Source: Acidobacteriaceae bacterium (GTDB lineage Bacteria; Acidobacteriota; Terriglobia; Terriglobales; Acidobacteriaceae). Taken from it: a stretch of DNA of 12,167 nucleotides. Under the pieces are notes generated by a model. The model made no database searches and was not told where the DNA came from. It saw only the letters and a program-made list of their open reading frames with translations. Positions within the stretch are counted from its first letter, which is position 1. Every line of letters begins with the position of its first letter. Shown piece by piece: positions 1 through 6,121 of the stretch. The stretch covers positions 7,893 to 20,059 of the forward strand of contig PMMJ01000432.1 of NCBI GenBank assembly GCA_003162255.1, written 5' to 3'. The translations under genes were made by a program, and so were the position numbers.

Positions 1-1290
1 ATGGTGGGAGCGTCAGCGATGGCCGGCCGCAGCGGGTTCCGCAAGATTCTTTCCTTCGACATGGGAGGCACCTCGACCGATGTGGCGGCGGTGCAGGGTG
101 AAGTTCGAGCCGGCAACCAGTCGGAAGTGGCCGGACTTCCCGTGGGAGTTCCCATGCTGGAGATTCACACCGTGGGCGCAGGAGGCGGGTCGCTGGCTCG
201 CTTCGACGCGGGCGGCGCGCTGCGCGTGGGGCCGGAATCGGCGGGCGCCGATCCGGGGCCGATCTGCTACGGCCGCGGAACCGAGCCCACAGTGACTGAC
301 GCCAACTTGCTGATGGGGCGGCTTCGCCCCGATCATTTTTTAGGCGGCGAGTTCACACTCGATGTCGGAAGAGCGCGACGGATTACATCGGAATGGCTGA
401 AGAAACAAGGCTCTCGCTTGACCCTCGAACAATTTTCGGCGGGTGTTGTGCGCGTGGTCAATGCGAACATGGAGCGGGCTTTACGAGTCGTCTCCATCGA
501 ACGGGGATACGATCCGCGCGAGTTTGCGCTGGTCGCGTTCGGCGGCGCGGGAGGTCTGCATGCCTGCGAATTGGCGGAGGCGCTGGCGATTCCGACGGTG
601 ATGATTCCGGCGCGGCCGGGCGCGCTGTCGGCGTTTGGAATTCTGGTCAGCAATGTGGTCAAGGACTACTCGCGGACGCTACTCTGGCGGATTGCCGATG
701 ATCCAACGCAGGCAGCAGGGCGAGCGGCACCGCAGGTAAGACTGGAGAAAGAATTTCGCAAACTGGAGGCGGCGGCGCAGAAGGAATTCCGCGCGGAACG
801 GTGGCGCGGCGCACTTCACTATGAAAGGAGTCTTGACCTGCGGTATCGCGGTCAAGGCTACGAACTCAACTTGCCCGCCGCCCAGGACGGGGATGACAAG
901 GATAAGGACGACGTCACCGCGCGCTTCCACGCCGAACATCAGCGCCGTTACGGACATCACCACGCGGGACGGGAAATTGAACTGGTCACGCTGCGTCTGC
1001 GCGCCAGTTTGCCCACGCCGCAGCCTCAGTCTCAAACCCGGCTCAAAGTTGGGCGGCAGCAGATAGCGCGAAAGGCTTCCACGAAACGCGTGGCCCCTGT
1101 CGAACACGCACCCGTGTTCTTTGACGGCAAGGTGGTGACCACGCCCGTGTTCGAACGTGGGAGCCTTGTTCTCGGGCGATTGATGAGGGGGCCGGCTGTG
1201 ATCACCGAATACAGCGCGACCACGGTGATTCCGGCAGGAAAGAGATTCTGGGTGGATGCGGCGGAAAATCTGGTGATAAAGATCAGATAA
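1..1290 (+). CDS. Hydantoinase/5-oxoprolinase subunit A (HyuA family), 5' truncated by window edge
   Basis: This is the C-terminal 429 residues of an ATP-dependent hydantoinase/oxoprolinase A subunit, a cytosolic enzyme family that opens cyclic amide substrates such as 5-oxoproline or N-methylhydantoin using ATP. The actin/hexokinase-type phosphate loop DMGGTSTDV is at residues 20-28. The glycine-rich TVGAGGGSLA stretch is at 57-66, the family block GPESAGADPGPICYGRG at 78-94, and a second glycine motif, AFGGAGG, is near 179-185. The C-terminus (RGPAVITEYSATTVIPAG) is typical. Family members are usually around 680-700 residues, so some 250 N-terminal residues should lie to the left, and the ATG at position 1 is an internal methionine. 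The frame ends with TAA at 1288-1290. Subunit B (HyuB), often the neighbour, does not follow; the next gene points the other way. The family call is firm; the substrate cannot be told. Confidence 0.93.
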   Translation: MVGASAMAGRSGFRKILSFDMGGTSTDVAAVQGEVRAGNQSEVAGLPVGVPMLEIHTVGAGGGSLARFDAGGALRVGPESAGADPGPICYGRGTEPTVTDANLLMGRLRPDHFLGGEFTLDVGRARRITSEWLKKQGSRLTLEQFSAGVVRVVNANMERALRVVSIERGYDPREFALVAFGGAGGLHACELAEALAIPTVMIPARPGALSAFGILVSNVVKDYSRTLLWRIADDPTQAAGRAAPQVRLEKEFRKLEAAAQKEFRAERWRGALHYERSLDLRYRGQGYELNLPAAQDGDDKDKDDVTARFHAEHQRRYGHHHAGREIELVTLRLRASLPTPQPQSQTRLKVGRQQIARKASTKRVAPVEHAPVFFDGKVVTTPVFERGSLVLGRLMRGPAVITEYSATTVIPAGKRFWVDAAENLVIKIR

Positions 1291-1313
1291 TCAAAATCAG
1301 ATAACTACGATCA

Positions 1314-1330
1314 GTTCGGCGCGCCCGAAC
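1314..1330. terminator. Hairpin between convergent genes, possible bidirectional terminator
   Basis: GTTCGG (1314-1319) and CCGAAC (1325-1330) form a perfect 6-bp stem with a 5-nt loop, between the hyuA stop (1290) and the stop of the minus-strand zinc-ribbon gene (1336). Position and symmetry suit a terminator shared by both genes. Neither side has a clear T-run, so intrinsic termination is not proven. A short direct repeat, ATCAGATAA, occurs at 1282-1290 (over the hyuA stop) and again at 1296-1304. Confidence 0.4.
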
Positions 1331-1335
1331 GCGGC

Positions 1336-1530
1336 TCACTCGTCGTCAGGTTCCTTTTTTTCCTCGATCGCCATGTCCTTCAATTCGCTGGACTCGAAAA
1401 CGTCCCCGCATTCCTGGCATTCCACGTATTCGGATTCATCGTCGCGGGAGACGATCTGCACGCGAGGATGCTTGCACTGCTCGGGGCTGACTTTCTTTTG
1501 AGGGAACTGCGACGGCTGGCTAAGCGTCAT
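1336..1530 (-). CDS. Small zinc-ribbon-like protein, function unknown
   Basis: This is a 64-residue acidic protein with a probable single zinc site: C19-x-H21 followed by C38-x2-C41 (the CQEC knuckle), spaced like a zinc ribbon. The segment between them (residues 22-37) would form the beta hairpin. The C-terminal 20 residues are very acidic and lysine-rich (EEKKEPDDE end) and probably disordered. There is no signal peptide or membrane segment, so it should be cytosolic. The ATG at 1528-1530 has only a weak purine-rich upstream sequence; no better in-frame start is seen. It stands alone and is convergent with hyuA. Small proteins like this may bind nucleic acid or a protein partner, but nothing here shows which. 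The paired C/H and CxxC motifs in a frame free of stops are the main reason to call it real. Confidence 0.72.
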   Translation of the reverse strand: MTLSQPSQFPQKKVSPEQCKHPRVQIVSRDDESEYVECQECGDVFESSELKDMAIEEKKEPDDE

Positions 1531-1740
1531 AAACTCGTTGACTGTTCATCTCGTAAGAGGAAATGTGCCTTTGGTCCCAAATTGGCGATATTTTGCGGCG
1601 GCTGGCTTAGGATGTCAAGTACCCAAAAGATCGCACTAAAGTATCCCGGATGCCCGGCATAAAAGCCATCTCAGGCCTGGAACGAATCAATTCCGGAGCG
1701 CGCACGGGCCGCGCTGCTCGAAGACCAGATCCCCGCAGCG

Positions 1741-1755
1741 GCTGGCGATGCCAGC
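1741..1755 (-). terminator. GC-rich hairpin downstream of the SYLF gene
   Basis: GCTGGC (1741-1746), GAT, GCCAGC (1750-1755) is a perfect 6-bp GC-rich stem with a 3-nt loop. It lies about 40 nt beyond the TAG stop of the minus-strand SYLF gene. It could end that transcript. No T-tract follows on the minus strand, so the call rests on position and symmetry only. The rest of 1531-1795 shows no convincing gene; a 36-codon plus-strand ORF from 1650 has no ribosome-binding site and no recognisable content. Confidence 0.3.
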
Positions 1756-1795
1756 TCTAGGGTTCAGCGCGACTGCTGAAATTACGCGGCTGGAG

Positions 1796-2497
1796 CTACC
1801 TGCTCACGTGTTTCGGAGAAGCTCTCCTCAGAATTGCCAGCAGTCGCTGCGCCGAGGCCGGTGGCGGCACTTTTCCCAGCCGCACTATCTCCTTGGCGCT
1901 CAGTTCTTTTCCGTACAGGGCTTTGTTGGCTCCGTCGTCGGAGCGCAGCGTCGAACCCTCCAGCGACACTCCCGCAAACAGTCCCTTTGATCTGGAATAC
2001 GACAGAATCTCCGCTTTCAGGACGATATCGGTGGCTGCGGCGGCGTCGCGTCCCACCGGTCCGGCCGCGACCGCTGCGTCCGCTCCCAGCTTCACCTTGC
2101 TCGACATCACCGAATTTGCGCCCGATTCATTCATCACCAGCAGCACGAAGTCGGTGGCCGCCGCTCCAATTTGGAAACCGAAACTCCCGGCTTCCAGCGC
2201 AAACATCGCCGGTGCGCTCCACGACCCCGAAAAATACCGCCCCGTGCGGCACGTGATCAGTCCCCGCCCGTAGCTGCCGCCGACGCCAAACGCCGCCTTT
2301 TTGACCGACGGATAGATCACCACGCATTCTGCCTTATTCAGCAGATCCTTCGGAATCCCATCCGGCACGTCGAGGATTTCTTTGATCACAGTCGCGGATT
2401 CTCTGATGCGGTCGTCTACCTTCTCTTCCTTGTCTTCGCCCACGACGGGCAGAACCGAGACCAACATGAGGACTACGAGCCACGCCCTGTTTTTCAT
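1796..2497 (-). CDS. Exported SYLF-domain (Ysc84-like, DUF500) lipid-binding protein
   Basis: This 233-residue protein has a signal peptide (residues 1-20: two basic residues, then a leucine/valine core ending VVG) followed by a SYLF domain over about residues 30-212. Conserved pieces visible are GIPKDLLNKAECVVIYP (47-63), the glycine-rich GVGGSYGRGL (71-80), GSWSAPA (91-97), the KLGADAAVAAGPVGR block (136-150) and SYSRSKGLFAGVSLEG (167-181). In eukaryotes SYLF domains bind phosphoinositides and membranes; bacterial members are mostly exported proteins of unclear role. By inference this one acts in the periplasm or at the outer membrane. The start ATG at 2495-2497 has a good AAAGGAG 6 nt upstream, and the stop is TAG at 1796. 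The unknown exported protein gene lies 48 nt upstream on the same strand, so the two may be co-transcribed. Confidence 0.9.
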   Translation of the reverse strand: MKNRAWLVVLMLVSVLPVVGEDKEEKVDDRIRESATVIKEILDVPDGIPKDLLNKAECVVIYPSVKKAAFGVGGSYGRGLITCRTGRYFSGSWSAPAMFALEAGSFGFQIGAAATDFVLLVMNESGANSVMSSKVKLGADAAVAAGPVGRDAAAATDIVLKAEILSYSRSKGLFAGVSLEGSTLRSDDGANKALYGKELSAKEIVRLGKVPPPASAQRLLAILRRASPKHVSR

Positions 2498-2545
2498 AAA
2501 CGCTCCTTTGCACCGACGATTCGAATCGGAAGTTTGACTGGCCCC

Positions 2546-3067
2546 TTACTTCTTTTCCCCCTGTGGGGGCGCCATATCCTGTGGGAAACTTTTTAGCACA
2601 ACTTGGCTTGAGCGGGAAGAGGTTTTCTTCGCTTCATCGATTGTGTTCTCGATGAGAGTTCCCTTCAGCACGTAAAACGCTTCGTCGCCCCGGCTCTTGC
2701 CTTCGCCGCGCTCGATCGTGCCCCGAAATTCGAACGACACGCCCTGCACTGTCTCGGTGGTAAATGCGAGTTGATTGCCATCGAGTTTAGCTGACTTAAA
2801 GAAGTGATCGAGAAATCCGCCAGTGCCTTCCGCATCAGCGTAACGCGAAACAAAACCGATGACGTGTCCCTGGTCTTCGACCGTGATCTGCACAAACTCG
2901 CCGTCTTGCAAAAAGGTGTACATGCCGGAGTAGTCCGCGCCGGGCGTTGCTGGAGTCCGATCCTTATTCGGTTGATCCGGGCTGGCCTGCGCTCCAGCAA
3001 ACGTCAAAGCAAGAAGAACGAAACACGCAATTTGCAGCGCGGAGGAGCGAGTGGTATGGATCGGCAT
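2546..3067 (-). CDS. Hypothetical exported protein
   Basis: I do not recognise this family. The frame is open from 3139, but the better start is the ATG at 3065-3067. It is preceded by a strong GAGGTG about 4 nt upstream and opens directly onto a signal peptide (MPIHTTRSS, then a hydrophobic core ending AGAQA, about 26 residues). The mature part is roughly 147 residues. It begins with a short charged, proline-containing linker and continues with alternating hydrophobic strands, for example YSGMYTFLQDGEFVQITVED near residues 46-65 and a later GVSFEFRGTIERGEG stretch. This suggests a small beta-rich fold. No lipobox cysteine follows the signal, so it is probably a soluble periplasmic protein. 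It precedes the SYLF gene by 48 nt on the same strand, hinting at a shared envelope role. Confidence 0.78.
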   Translation of the reverse strand: MPIHTTRSSALQIACFVLLALTFAGAQASPDQPNKDRTPATPGADYSGMYTFLQDGEFVQITVEDQGHVIGFVSRYADAEGTGGFLDHFFKSAKLDGNQLAFTTETVQGVSFEFRGTIERGEGKSRGDEAFYVLKGTLIENTIDEAKKTSSRSSQVVLKSFPQDMAPPQGEKK

Positions 3068-3085
3068 GCTCACCTCGGAACATTC

Positions 3086-3091
3086 AGTATA
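3086..3091 (-). promoter_or_regulatory. Candidate -10 element (TATACT) for the hypothetical exported protein
   Basis: TATACT on the minus strand lies 18 nt before the chosen ATG at 3067, which would give a short leader containing the GAGGTG ribosome site. It supports the shorter start, because the longer frame from 3139 would begin upstream of this element. No consensus -35 box is seen at the expected distance, so confidence is low. Confidence 0.25.
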
Positions 3092-3451
3092 GCGGTCACG
3101 ACTTAGGACGGGAGCTGGCTTTCGGCTTCCGGTTCCCACTTGTCAAAGGTAAATTCGCATTTCCAGAATTTCCTGCCGGTGATCAACAGCAGGCGTGGCC
3201 CTTGAGAGCCTTCGCTTTATATCCAGGGTACCCACGCGGGAATCGGGCAATGGGCCAGTTTCCGGTTAGCCCGTCAACCGGCAGAAACATTTGGAATTTC
3301 TTCAAACGGACTATAGATATAGCCGAGTATCGGAATGGGCAAAGACGATGTGAATCCAGCGAACAATCGAACGTTTGGTGGCATCTCTCATGACGAATTT
3401 GTGCTCCGTGGATCGTCAGCCCTCCACGTATAAGACATGAGATCGTTCTCG
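3092..3451. other. Intergenic stretch without a convincing gene; two small hairpins
   Basis: About 360 bases separate the unknown exported gene from the DUF4256 stop. Open frames crossing it have no recognisable protein content and overlap in conflicting frames. Two perfect 6-bp inverted repeats are present. CGTGGA (3407-3412) with TCCACG (3423-3428) is 24-45 nt past the DUF4256 stop. CCGGTT (3262-3267) with AACCGG (3276-3281) lies further along. The first is the better candidate for ending the ArsR-VOC-SRPBCC-DUF4256 transcript, though no T-run follows. A short minus-strand run ending at the stop at 3103-3105 looks protein-like and could be a gene remnant (see findings). Confidence 0.4.
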
Positions 3452-4030
3452 CTACACCCTGAGCGAACCACGGAATGCCCGACCAGCATAATAAGATTCC
3501 GCACCGTTGTGATACACGAAAACAGTGTCGAAGCGGCGATCGCAAAAGAGGGCGCCGCCAAGTTTTCTGATAGCGGAAGGTGTCTTCACCCAGCTCGACG
3601 TCTTCGCATCGAAATCTCCGAGTTTCTGCAACTCTCGATATTGTTCTTCCGTTATTAGCTCAATGCCCATGGCCGCCGCCATATCGACAGCGTTATCTTT
3701 TGGTTTATGCTCTTTCCTTGACTCCAGCGCTTCATGGTCGTAGCAAAGACTCCTGCGGTCTTTTGGACTCTCCGCTGAACAATCATAAAAAATGTATTCG
3801 CCCGTCTTTTTGTCGTGACCAACAACGTCCGGTTCGCCGCCAGTTCTTTCCATCTCACTGAGCGACCACAGTTTTTCGGCGTTCGCTTCCAGCTTTGCTT
3901 GGACTTGAGCCCACTCAACACCTTTGTGGCGGTCCATGTTTTTCTCAAAACGGGCTTTCAATCCTCTGAGTAGTTGTTCACGTTGTTGTGGTGGCAACTC
4001 CTTTTTATTCTTCTTAAGTGGTTGGTGCAT
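3452..4030 (-). CDS. DUF4256 family protein
   Basis: This 192-residue soluble protein matches what I know of the DUF4256 family along its whole length. Visible blocks are the N-terminal LKARFEKNMDRHKGVEW (25-41), MERTGGEPDVVG near 60-71, the YDCSAESPKDRRSLCYD block (81-97), MAAAMGIELITEEQY near 117-131, KTSSWVKTP near 142-150, and the C-terminal FVYHNGAESYYAGRAFRG. No biochemical function is established for the family to my knowledge; conserved Cys, Asp and His residues leave an enzymatic role open. The ATG at 4028-4030 has GGAGG 11 nt upstream. It is the last gene of the ArsR-VOC-SRPBCC-DUF4256 operon, starting 21 nt after the SRPBCC stop; the stop is TAG. A hand count over 3481-3840 gives 50% GC, against 60% in two 60-base samples of the SRPBCC gene, so it may have been acquired separately. 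Confidence 0.9.
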   Translation of the reverse strand: MHQPLKKNKKELPPQQREQLLRGLKARFEKNMDRHKGVEWAQVQAKLEANAEKLWSLSEMERTGGEPDVVGHDKKTGEYIFYDCSAESPKDRRSLCYDHEALESRKEHKPKDNAVDMAAAMGIELITEEQYRELQKLGDFDAKTSSWVKTPSAIRKLGGALFCDRRFDTVFVYHNGAESYYAGRAFRGSLRV

Positions 4031-4051
4031 GGTTTTGCGATCCTCCTCGAT

Positions 4052-4624
4052 TCACGACTTTTGAGCCGCCTGAGGCGGCCAGTTGGGCGTTTCAATACCG
4101 AACTGCTTGGCGTACTCCGCGTTCAGCCGCTGCCAGCCGCCGAACTTGATGGCCTCGCTACCAACCATGCGGCCGATGGGAGTTCCGCTGAGCAGGTGAT
4201 CCAGAACATCGAAACAAATGTGCCACCCGGCAGCACCCATTGCGATGAAGCGGTGACCGATGTTAGTCCACAGCGTCAGGCGCGTGCCGCCACCAGAGGC
4301 TTCGAGTTGCCACCGCATATCGAAGTCACCCCACTTGTACTCAAGCACCTCGGGTTCGTCGGCACGCGTCACGGTTGTCTCGGTAACGCGCAGCGCGGGC
4401 GCGGCCACCGTGGTGAGCTTCACCTTGGTTCCAACCATACCCAGGTTCCCATCGGCGTCAAAGGGAGCCCACTCGCGCAGATGCGCCGGATCGGTTAGCG
4501 CCTGCCAGACTCTTTCCGGCGAGTGGCGCAGCTCTCTGATGAGAATGAGCGTCCACTTCTCTCCGTCCTTTCGTATCTGCGCCCCGCTTGCCGGACCCGG
4601 TGTGTACTGCTCGCGATTGGTCAC
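4052..4624 (-). CDS. SRPBCC family (AHSA1-like) protein
   Basis: This 190-residue protein has the START/Bet v 1 (SRPBCC) helix-grip fold of the AHSA1 type, a hydrophobic-ligand-binding cup. The characteristic opening lies at residues 24-52: beta strand WTLILIRELRHSPERVWQALT, then DPAHLREW. Strands TKVKLTTV (66-73) and RVTETTV (79-85) follow, then the VLEYKWGD block (93-100), RLTLW (115-119) and the long C-terminal helix around 134-176. The ligand is unknown. The start is GTG at 4622-4624, with AAGGAG 6-7 nt upstream; this ribosome site overlaps the TAA stop of the VOC gene (TAAGGAG), so translation of the two is probably coupled. ArsR plus SRPBCC is a well-known bacterial pairing, which fits this operon. 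The C-terminal tail (residues 179-190) is proline- and glutamine-containing and likely disordered. Confidence 0.92.
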   Translation of the reverse strand: MTNREQYTPGPASGAQIRKDGEKWTLILIRELRHSPERVWQALTDPAHLREWAPFDADGNLGMVGTKVKLTTVAAPALRVTETTVTRADEPEVLEYKWGDFDMRWQLEASGGGTRLTLWTNIGHRFIAMGAAGWHICFDVLDHLLSGTPIGRMVGSEAIKFGGWQRLNAEYAKQFGIETPNWPPQAAQKS

Positions 4625-4634
4625 CTTCTTCTCC

Positions 4635-5035
4635 TTAGCGTGAATAGCGCGCCAGTTGGGTAAGCTGAATGAGGTTGCCGCAGGTGTCCTTCAGCATCGC
4701 AATGGTCGATCCGGTCACGTCGGTGGGCGGCATAGTGAACTCGGCGCCTCGGCCCTTGATCCGCTCGTAGTCACCCTTGATGTCGTCGGTGAAGAACATG
4801 GGGCCGCCGGCTGGTTCTGTTGAAATATCGCCTGCTGATACGCTTTGGCCGCGGGGTTGTTGTTCAGCGCCAGCTGCAGCTCAGTGCCGTCCTGTTCCTC
4901 GGGCGAGGCCACGGTCAGCCAGCGATATGGGCCCTGACTGAAATCGGTCTTCTTGGCGAAGCCCAGTACCTCCGTATAGAAGCGCAGGGCCTTGTTCTGG
5001 TCGTCCACGTATAGGCTGGTCACTTTGATTTTCAT
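4635..5035 (-). pseudogene. VOC (glyoxalase/bleomycin resistance fold) protein gene, frameshifted
   Basis: The first 78 codons from ATG 5033-5035 encode a VOC-type N-terminal half: KVTSLYVDDQNKALRFYTEVLGF near 4-26, then the TELQLAL strand and PAAKAYQQA helix. The frame then breaks in a run of four G (plus strand, 4800-4803). The next 54 codons, read in another frame from about 4799 to the TAA at 4635-4637, encode the matching C-terminal half (MFFTDDIKGDYERIKGRG, then DTCGNLIQL). Together they give an ordinary protein of about 132 residues. Loss of one base or gain of two at the run would explain it. AAGGAG precedes the start, 15 nt after the ArsR stop. Conservation on both sides of the break suggests a sequencing or assembly error or a very recent mutation. 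As written, the product would be a 106-residue protein with a scrambled tail, probably inactive. VOC proteins include glyoxalases, dioxygenases and drug-binding proteins; which this was cannot be told. Confidence 0.85.
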
Positions 5036-5050
5036 TTCGTTTCTCCTTTG

Positions 5051-5431
5051 TCACGTTCGCGGTTTGGGCCGCGTCGTCTTCTCCTTGGTCTTCCTTTTCG
5101 TTGGCGTGGATGATCCATACTGTTGATGATCCATGCGGTCGAGGTGCCGTTCGAGAGCATCTACGTGAGCGGACCAGAACCGGCGGAACTGAGCTAGCCA
5201 GGCATCCACCTCCTGAAATGGTTCAGGTTTCAATCGGTAGAGACGGCGCTGTGCGTCCACCGTGGATTCCACGAAACCGGCGTCGCGCAGCACTCGCAAG
5301 TGCTTTGACACGGTAGGCTGCGGCATACGAAGCTGATGCTCAATCTCTCCCACGGACTGTTGTGACGAGACCAGCAGGCTCAGTATCGCGCGGCGGTTCG
5401 GCTCCGCAATGATTTCGAACGCAGACTCCAT
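5051..5431 (-). CDS. ArsR-family winged-helix transcriptional regulator
   Basis: This 126-residue DNA-binding repressor is the first gene of the operon. The winged helix-turn-helix is clear: AFEIIAEPNRRAILSLL at residues 4-20, then SVGEIEHQLRMPQPTVSKHLRVLRDAGFVE over about 26-55 with the recognition helix at PTVSKHLRVL, then the wing RRLYRL. There is no cysteine anywhere, so it is not a metal sensor of the classical ELCVCDL type; it belongs to the subgroup usually paired with SRPBCC proteins. The last 20 residues are lysine/arginine-rich and may add DNA contact. The frame can begin at a GTG at 5447-5449, but I prefer the ATG at 5429-5431, just before the conserved domain; the GTG has no ribosome site and lies inside the palindromic operator candidate. 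It very probably represses its own operon (VOC, SRPBCC, DUF4256). Confidence 0.92.
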   Translation of the reverse strand: MESAFEIIAEPNRRAILSLLVSSQQSVGEIEHQLRMPQPTVSKHLRVLRDAGFVESTVDAQRRLYRLKPEPFQEVDAWLAQFRRFWSAHVDALERHLDRMDHQQYGSSTPTKRKTKEKTTRPKPRT

Positions 5432-5438
5432 TCTCTTA

Positions 5439-5474
5439 ATATACCTCACGGAGTATATGCGTGTAAAGGTATAT
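5439..5474 (-). promoter_or_regulatory. Candidate ArsR operator and promoter
   Basis: ATATAC (5439-5444) and GTATAT (5453-5458) form an inverted repeat with 8 nt between, right upstream of the ArsR ATG, and a third GTATAT occurs at 5469-5474. Imperfect TA-rich palindromes over the promoter are typical ArsR-family binding sites. On the minus strand TATACT (5457-5452) could serve as a -10 box, so a bound repressor would cover the promoter. The TA-rich patch stands out from the GC-rich surroundings. Confidence 0.45.
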
Positions 5475-5490
5475 AAAGGCTTGAGCTAGG

Positions 5491-5514
5491 CAACCTCCTC
5501 AGGTTGGTTCAACC
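5491..5514 (-). terminator. Hairpin(s) downstream of the ICMT-type gene
   Basis: CAACCT (5491-5496), CCTC, AGGTTG (5501-5506) is a perfect 6-bp stem with a 4-nt loop. GGTTG (5502-5506) can instead pair with CAACC (5510-5514), so two mutually exclusive hairpins share one arm. They lie between the ICMT-type stop (5549) and the ArsR operator region, so the simplest role is to end the upstream transcript. There is no T-run, and the evidence is structural only. Confidence 0.35.
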
Positions 5515-5548
5515 CGCTCTCGCTGGGGCTGAGATCGTGACGCAGCAA

Positions 5549-6121
5549 TCAGAAGAGGTAAGGCACCAGGGCCGCAGTCTGATGAGCATAGGTCGCATAC
5601 GTCTCGCCGAACTGGGAGCGCATCCACTGTTCCTCCATGCGGAGCTTGATCCAGAACACGAGGAAGATGAGAACGAAAACGATGAACCCGCGCACTTGGG
5701 AGATGGCAATCGCCATGCCAAGGAACCCGGTCAGAATGCCGGTGTAGATGGGGTGACGGACCACGGCATAGGGACCGGTGGTGATCAGCTCGTGGCCCTG
5801 CTTAATGGTGACCGAGCGGCTCCAGTTGCTGCCGAGGTGCTCGCGCGCCCAGACGGCGAACAGAAGGCCGGCGAGGGTGACGGCAGCTCCCAGCCAGAAG
5901 GGCCAAAAGCCAACCGGCCAGAGCTGGAGATAAAGCACCGGCAGCGGGATGCGAGTTGTCGAGAGGAGGACGATCGCGATCAGGAAGATGAAGACACGCA
6001 GGATGCGCGAGGCAGCCGGCTCGAGGCGCTGTGCGGATTTGGTATTGGCGGCCTTGATCTGCCAGTAGAGAAGAAAGACAATCCAGACCACGGGAAAGAA
6101 GGATTCGTAGAACCAGAGCAT
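5549..6121 (-). CDS. Isoprenylcysteine carboxyl methyltransferase (ICMT)-family membrane protein
   Basis: This 190-residue polytopic inner-membrane protein has hydrophobic segments at about 7-20, 41-55, 66-92 and 130-160. The SAM-binding signature of the ICMT/PEMT-like family is clear: GPYAVVRHPIYTG at 116-128 (the RHP-x-Y-x-G motif), then the pair E163-E164, then FGETYATYA at 171-179. Bacteria lack prenylated CaaX proteins in the eukaryotic sense, so the acceptor of the methyl group (a lipid, isoprenoid or small molecule) is unknown. ATG is at 6119-6121 with TGAGGT about 6 nt upstream; the stop is TGA at 5549. It lies about 120 nt upstream of the ArsR start on the same strand, with a hairpin and the operator candidate between, so it is likely a separate transcript. 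Confidence 0.9.
   Translation of the reverse strand: MLWFYESFFPVVWIVFLLYWQIKAANTKSAQRLEPAASRILRVFIFLIAIVLLSTTRIPLPVLYLQLWPVGFWPFWLGAAVTLAGLLFAVWAREHLGSNWSRSVTIKQGHELITTGPYAVVRHPIYTGILTGFLGMAIAISQVRGFIVFVLIFLVFWIKLRMEEQWMRSQFGETYATYAHQTAALVPYLF

Noticed and set aside
3068..3139. N-terminal extension of the unknown exported protein to 3139
   Set aside because: It would bury the signal peptide behind 24 unrelated residues and ignore the strong GAGGTG site before the ATG at 3067.
2947..3545. Overlapping open frames on both strands across the 3.1-3.5 kb spacer
   Set aside because: They conflict with each other, lack ribosome sites, and have no family-like motifs.
5432..5449. GTG start of the ArsR gene at 5449
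   Set aside because: It has no ribosome site and falls inside the palindromic operator candidate; the conserved domain begins right after the ATG at 5431.
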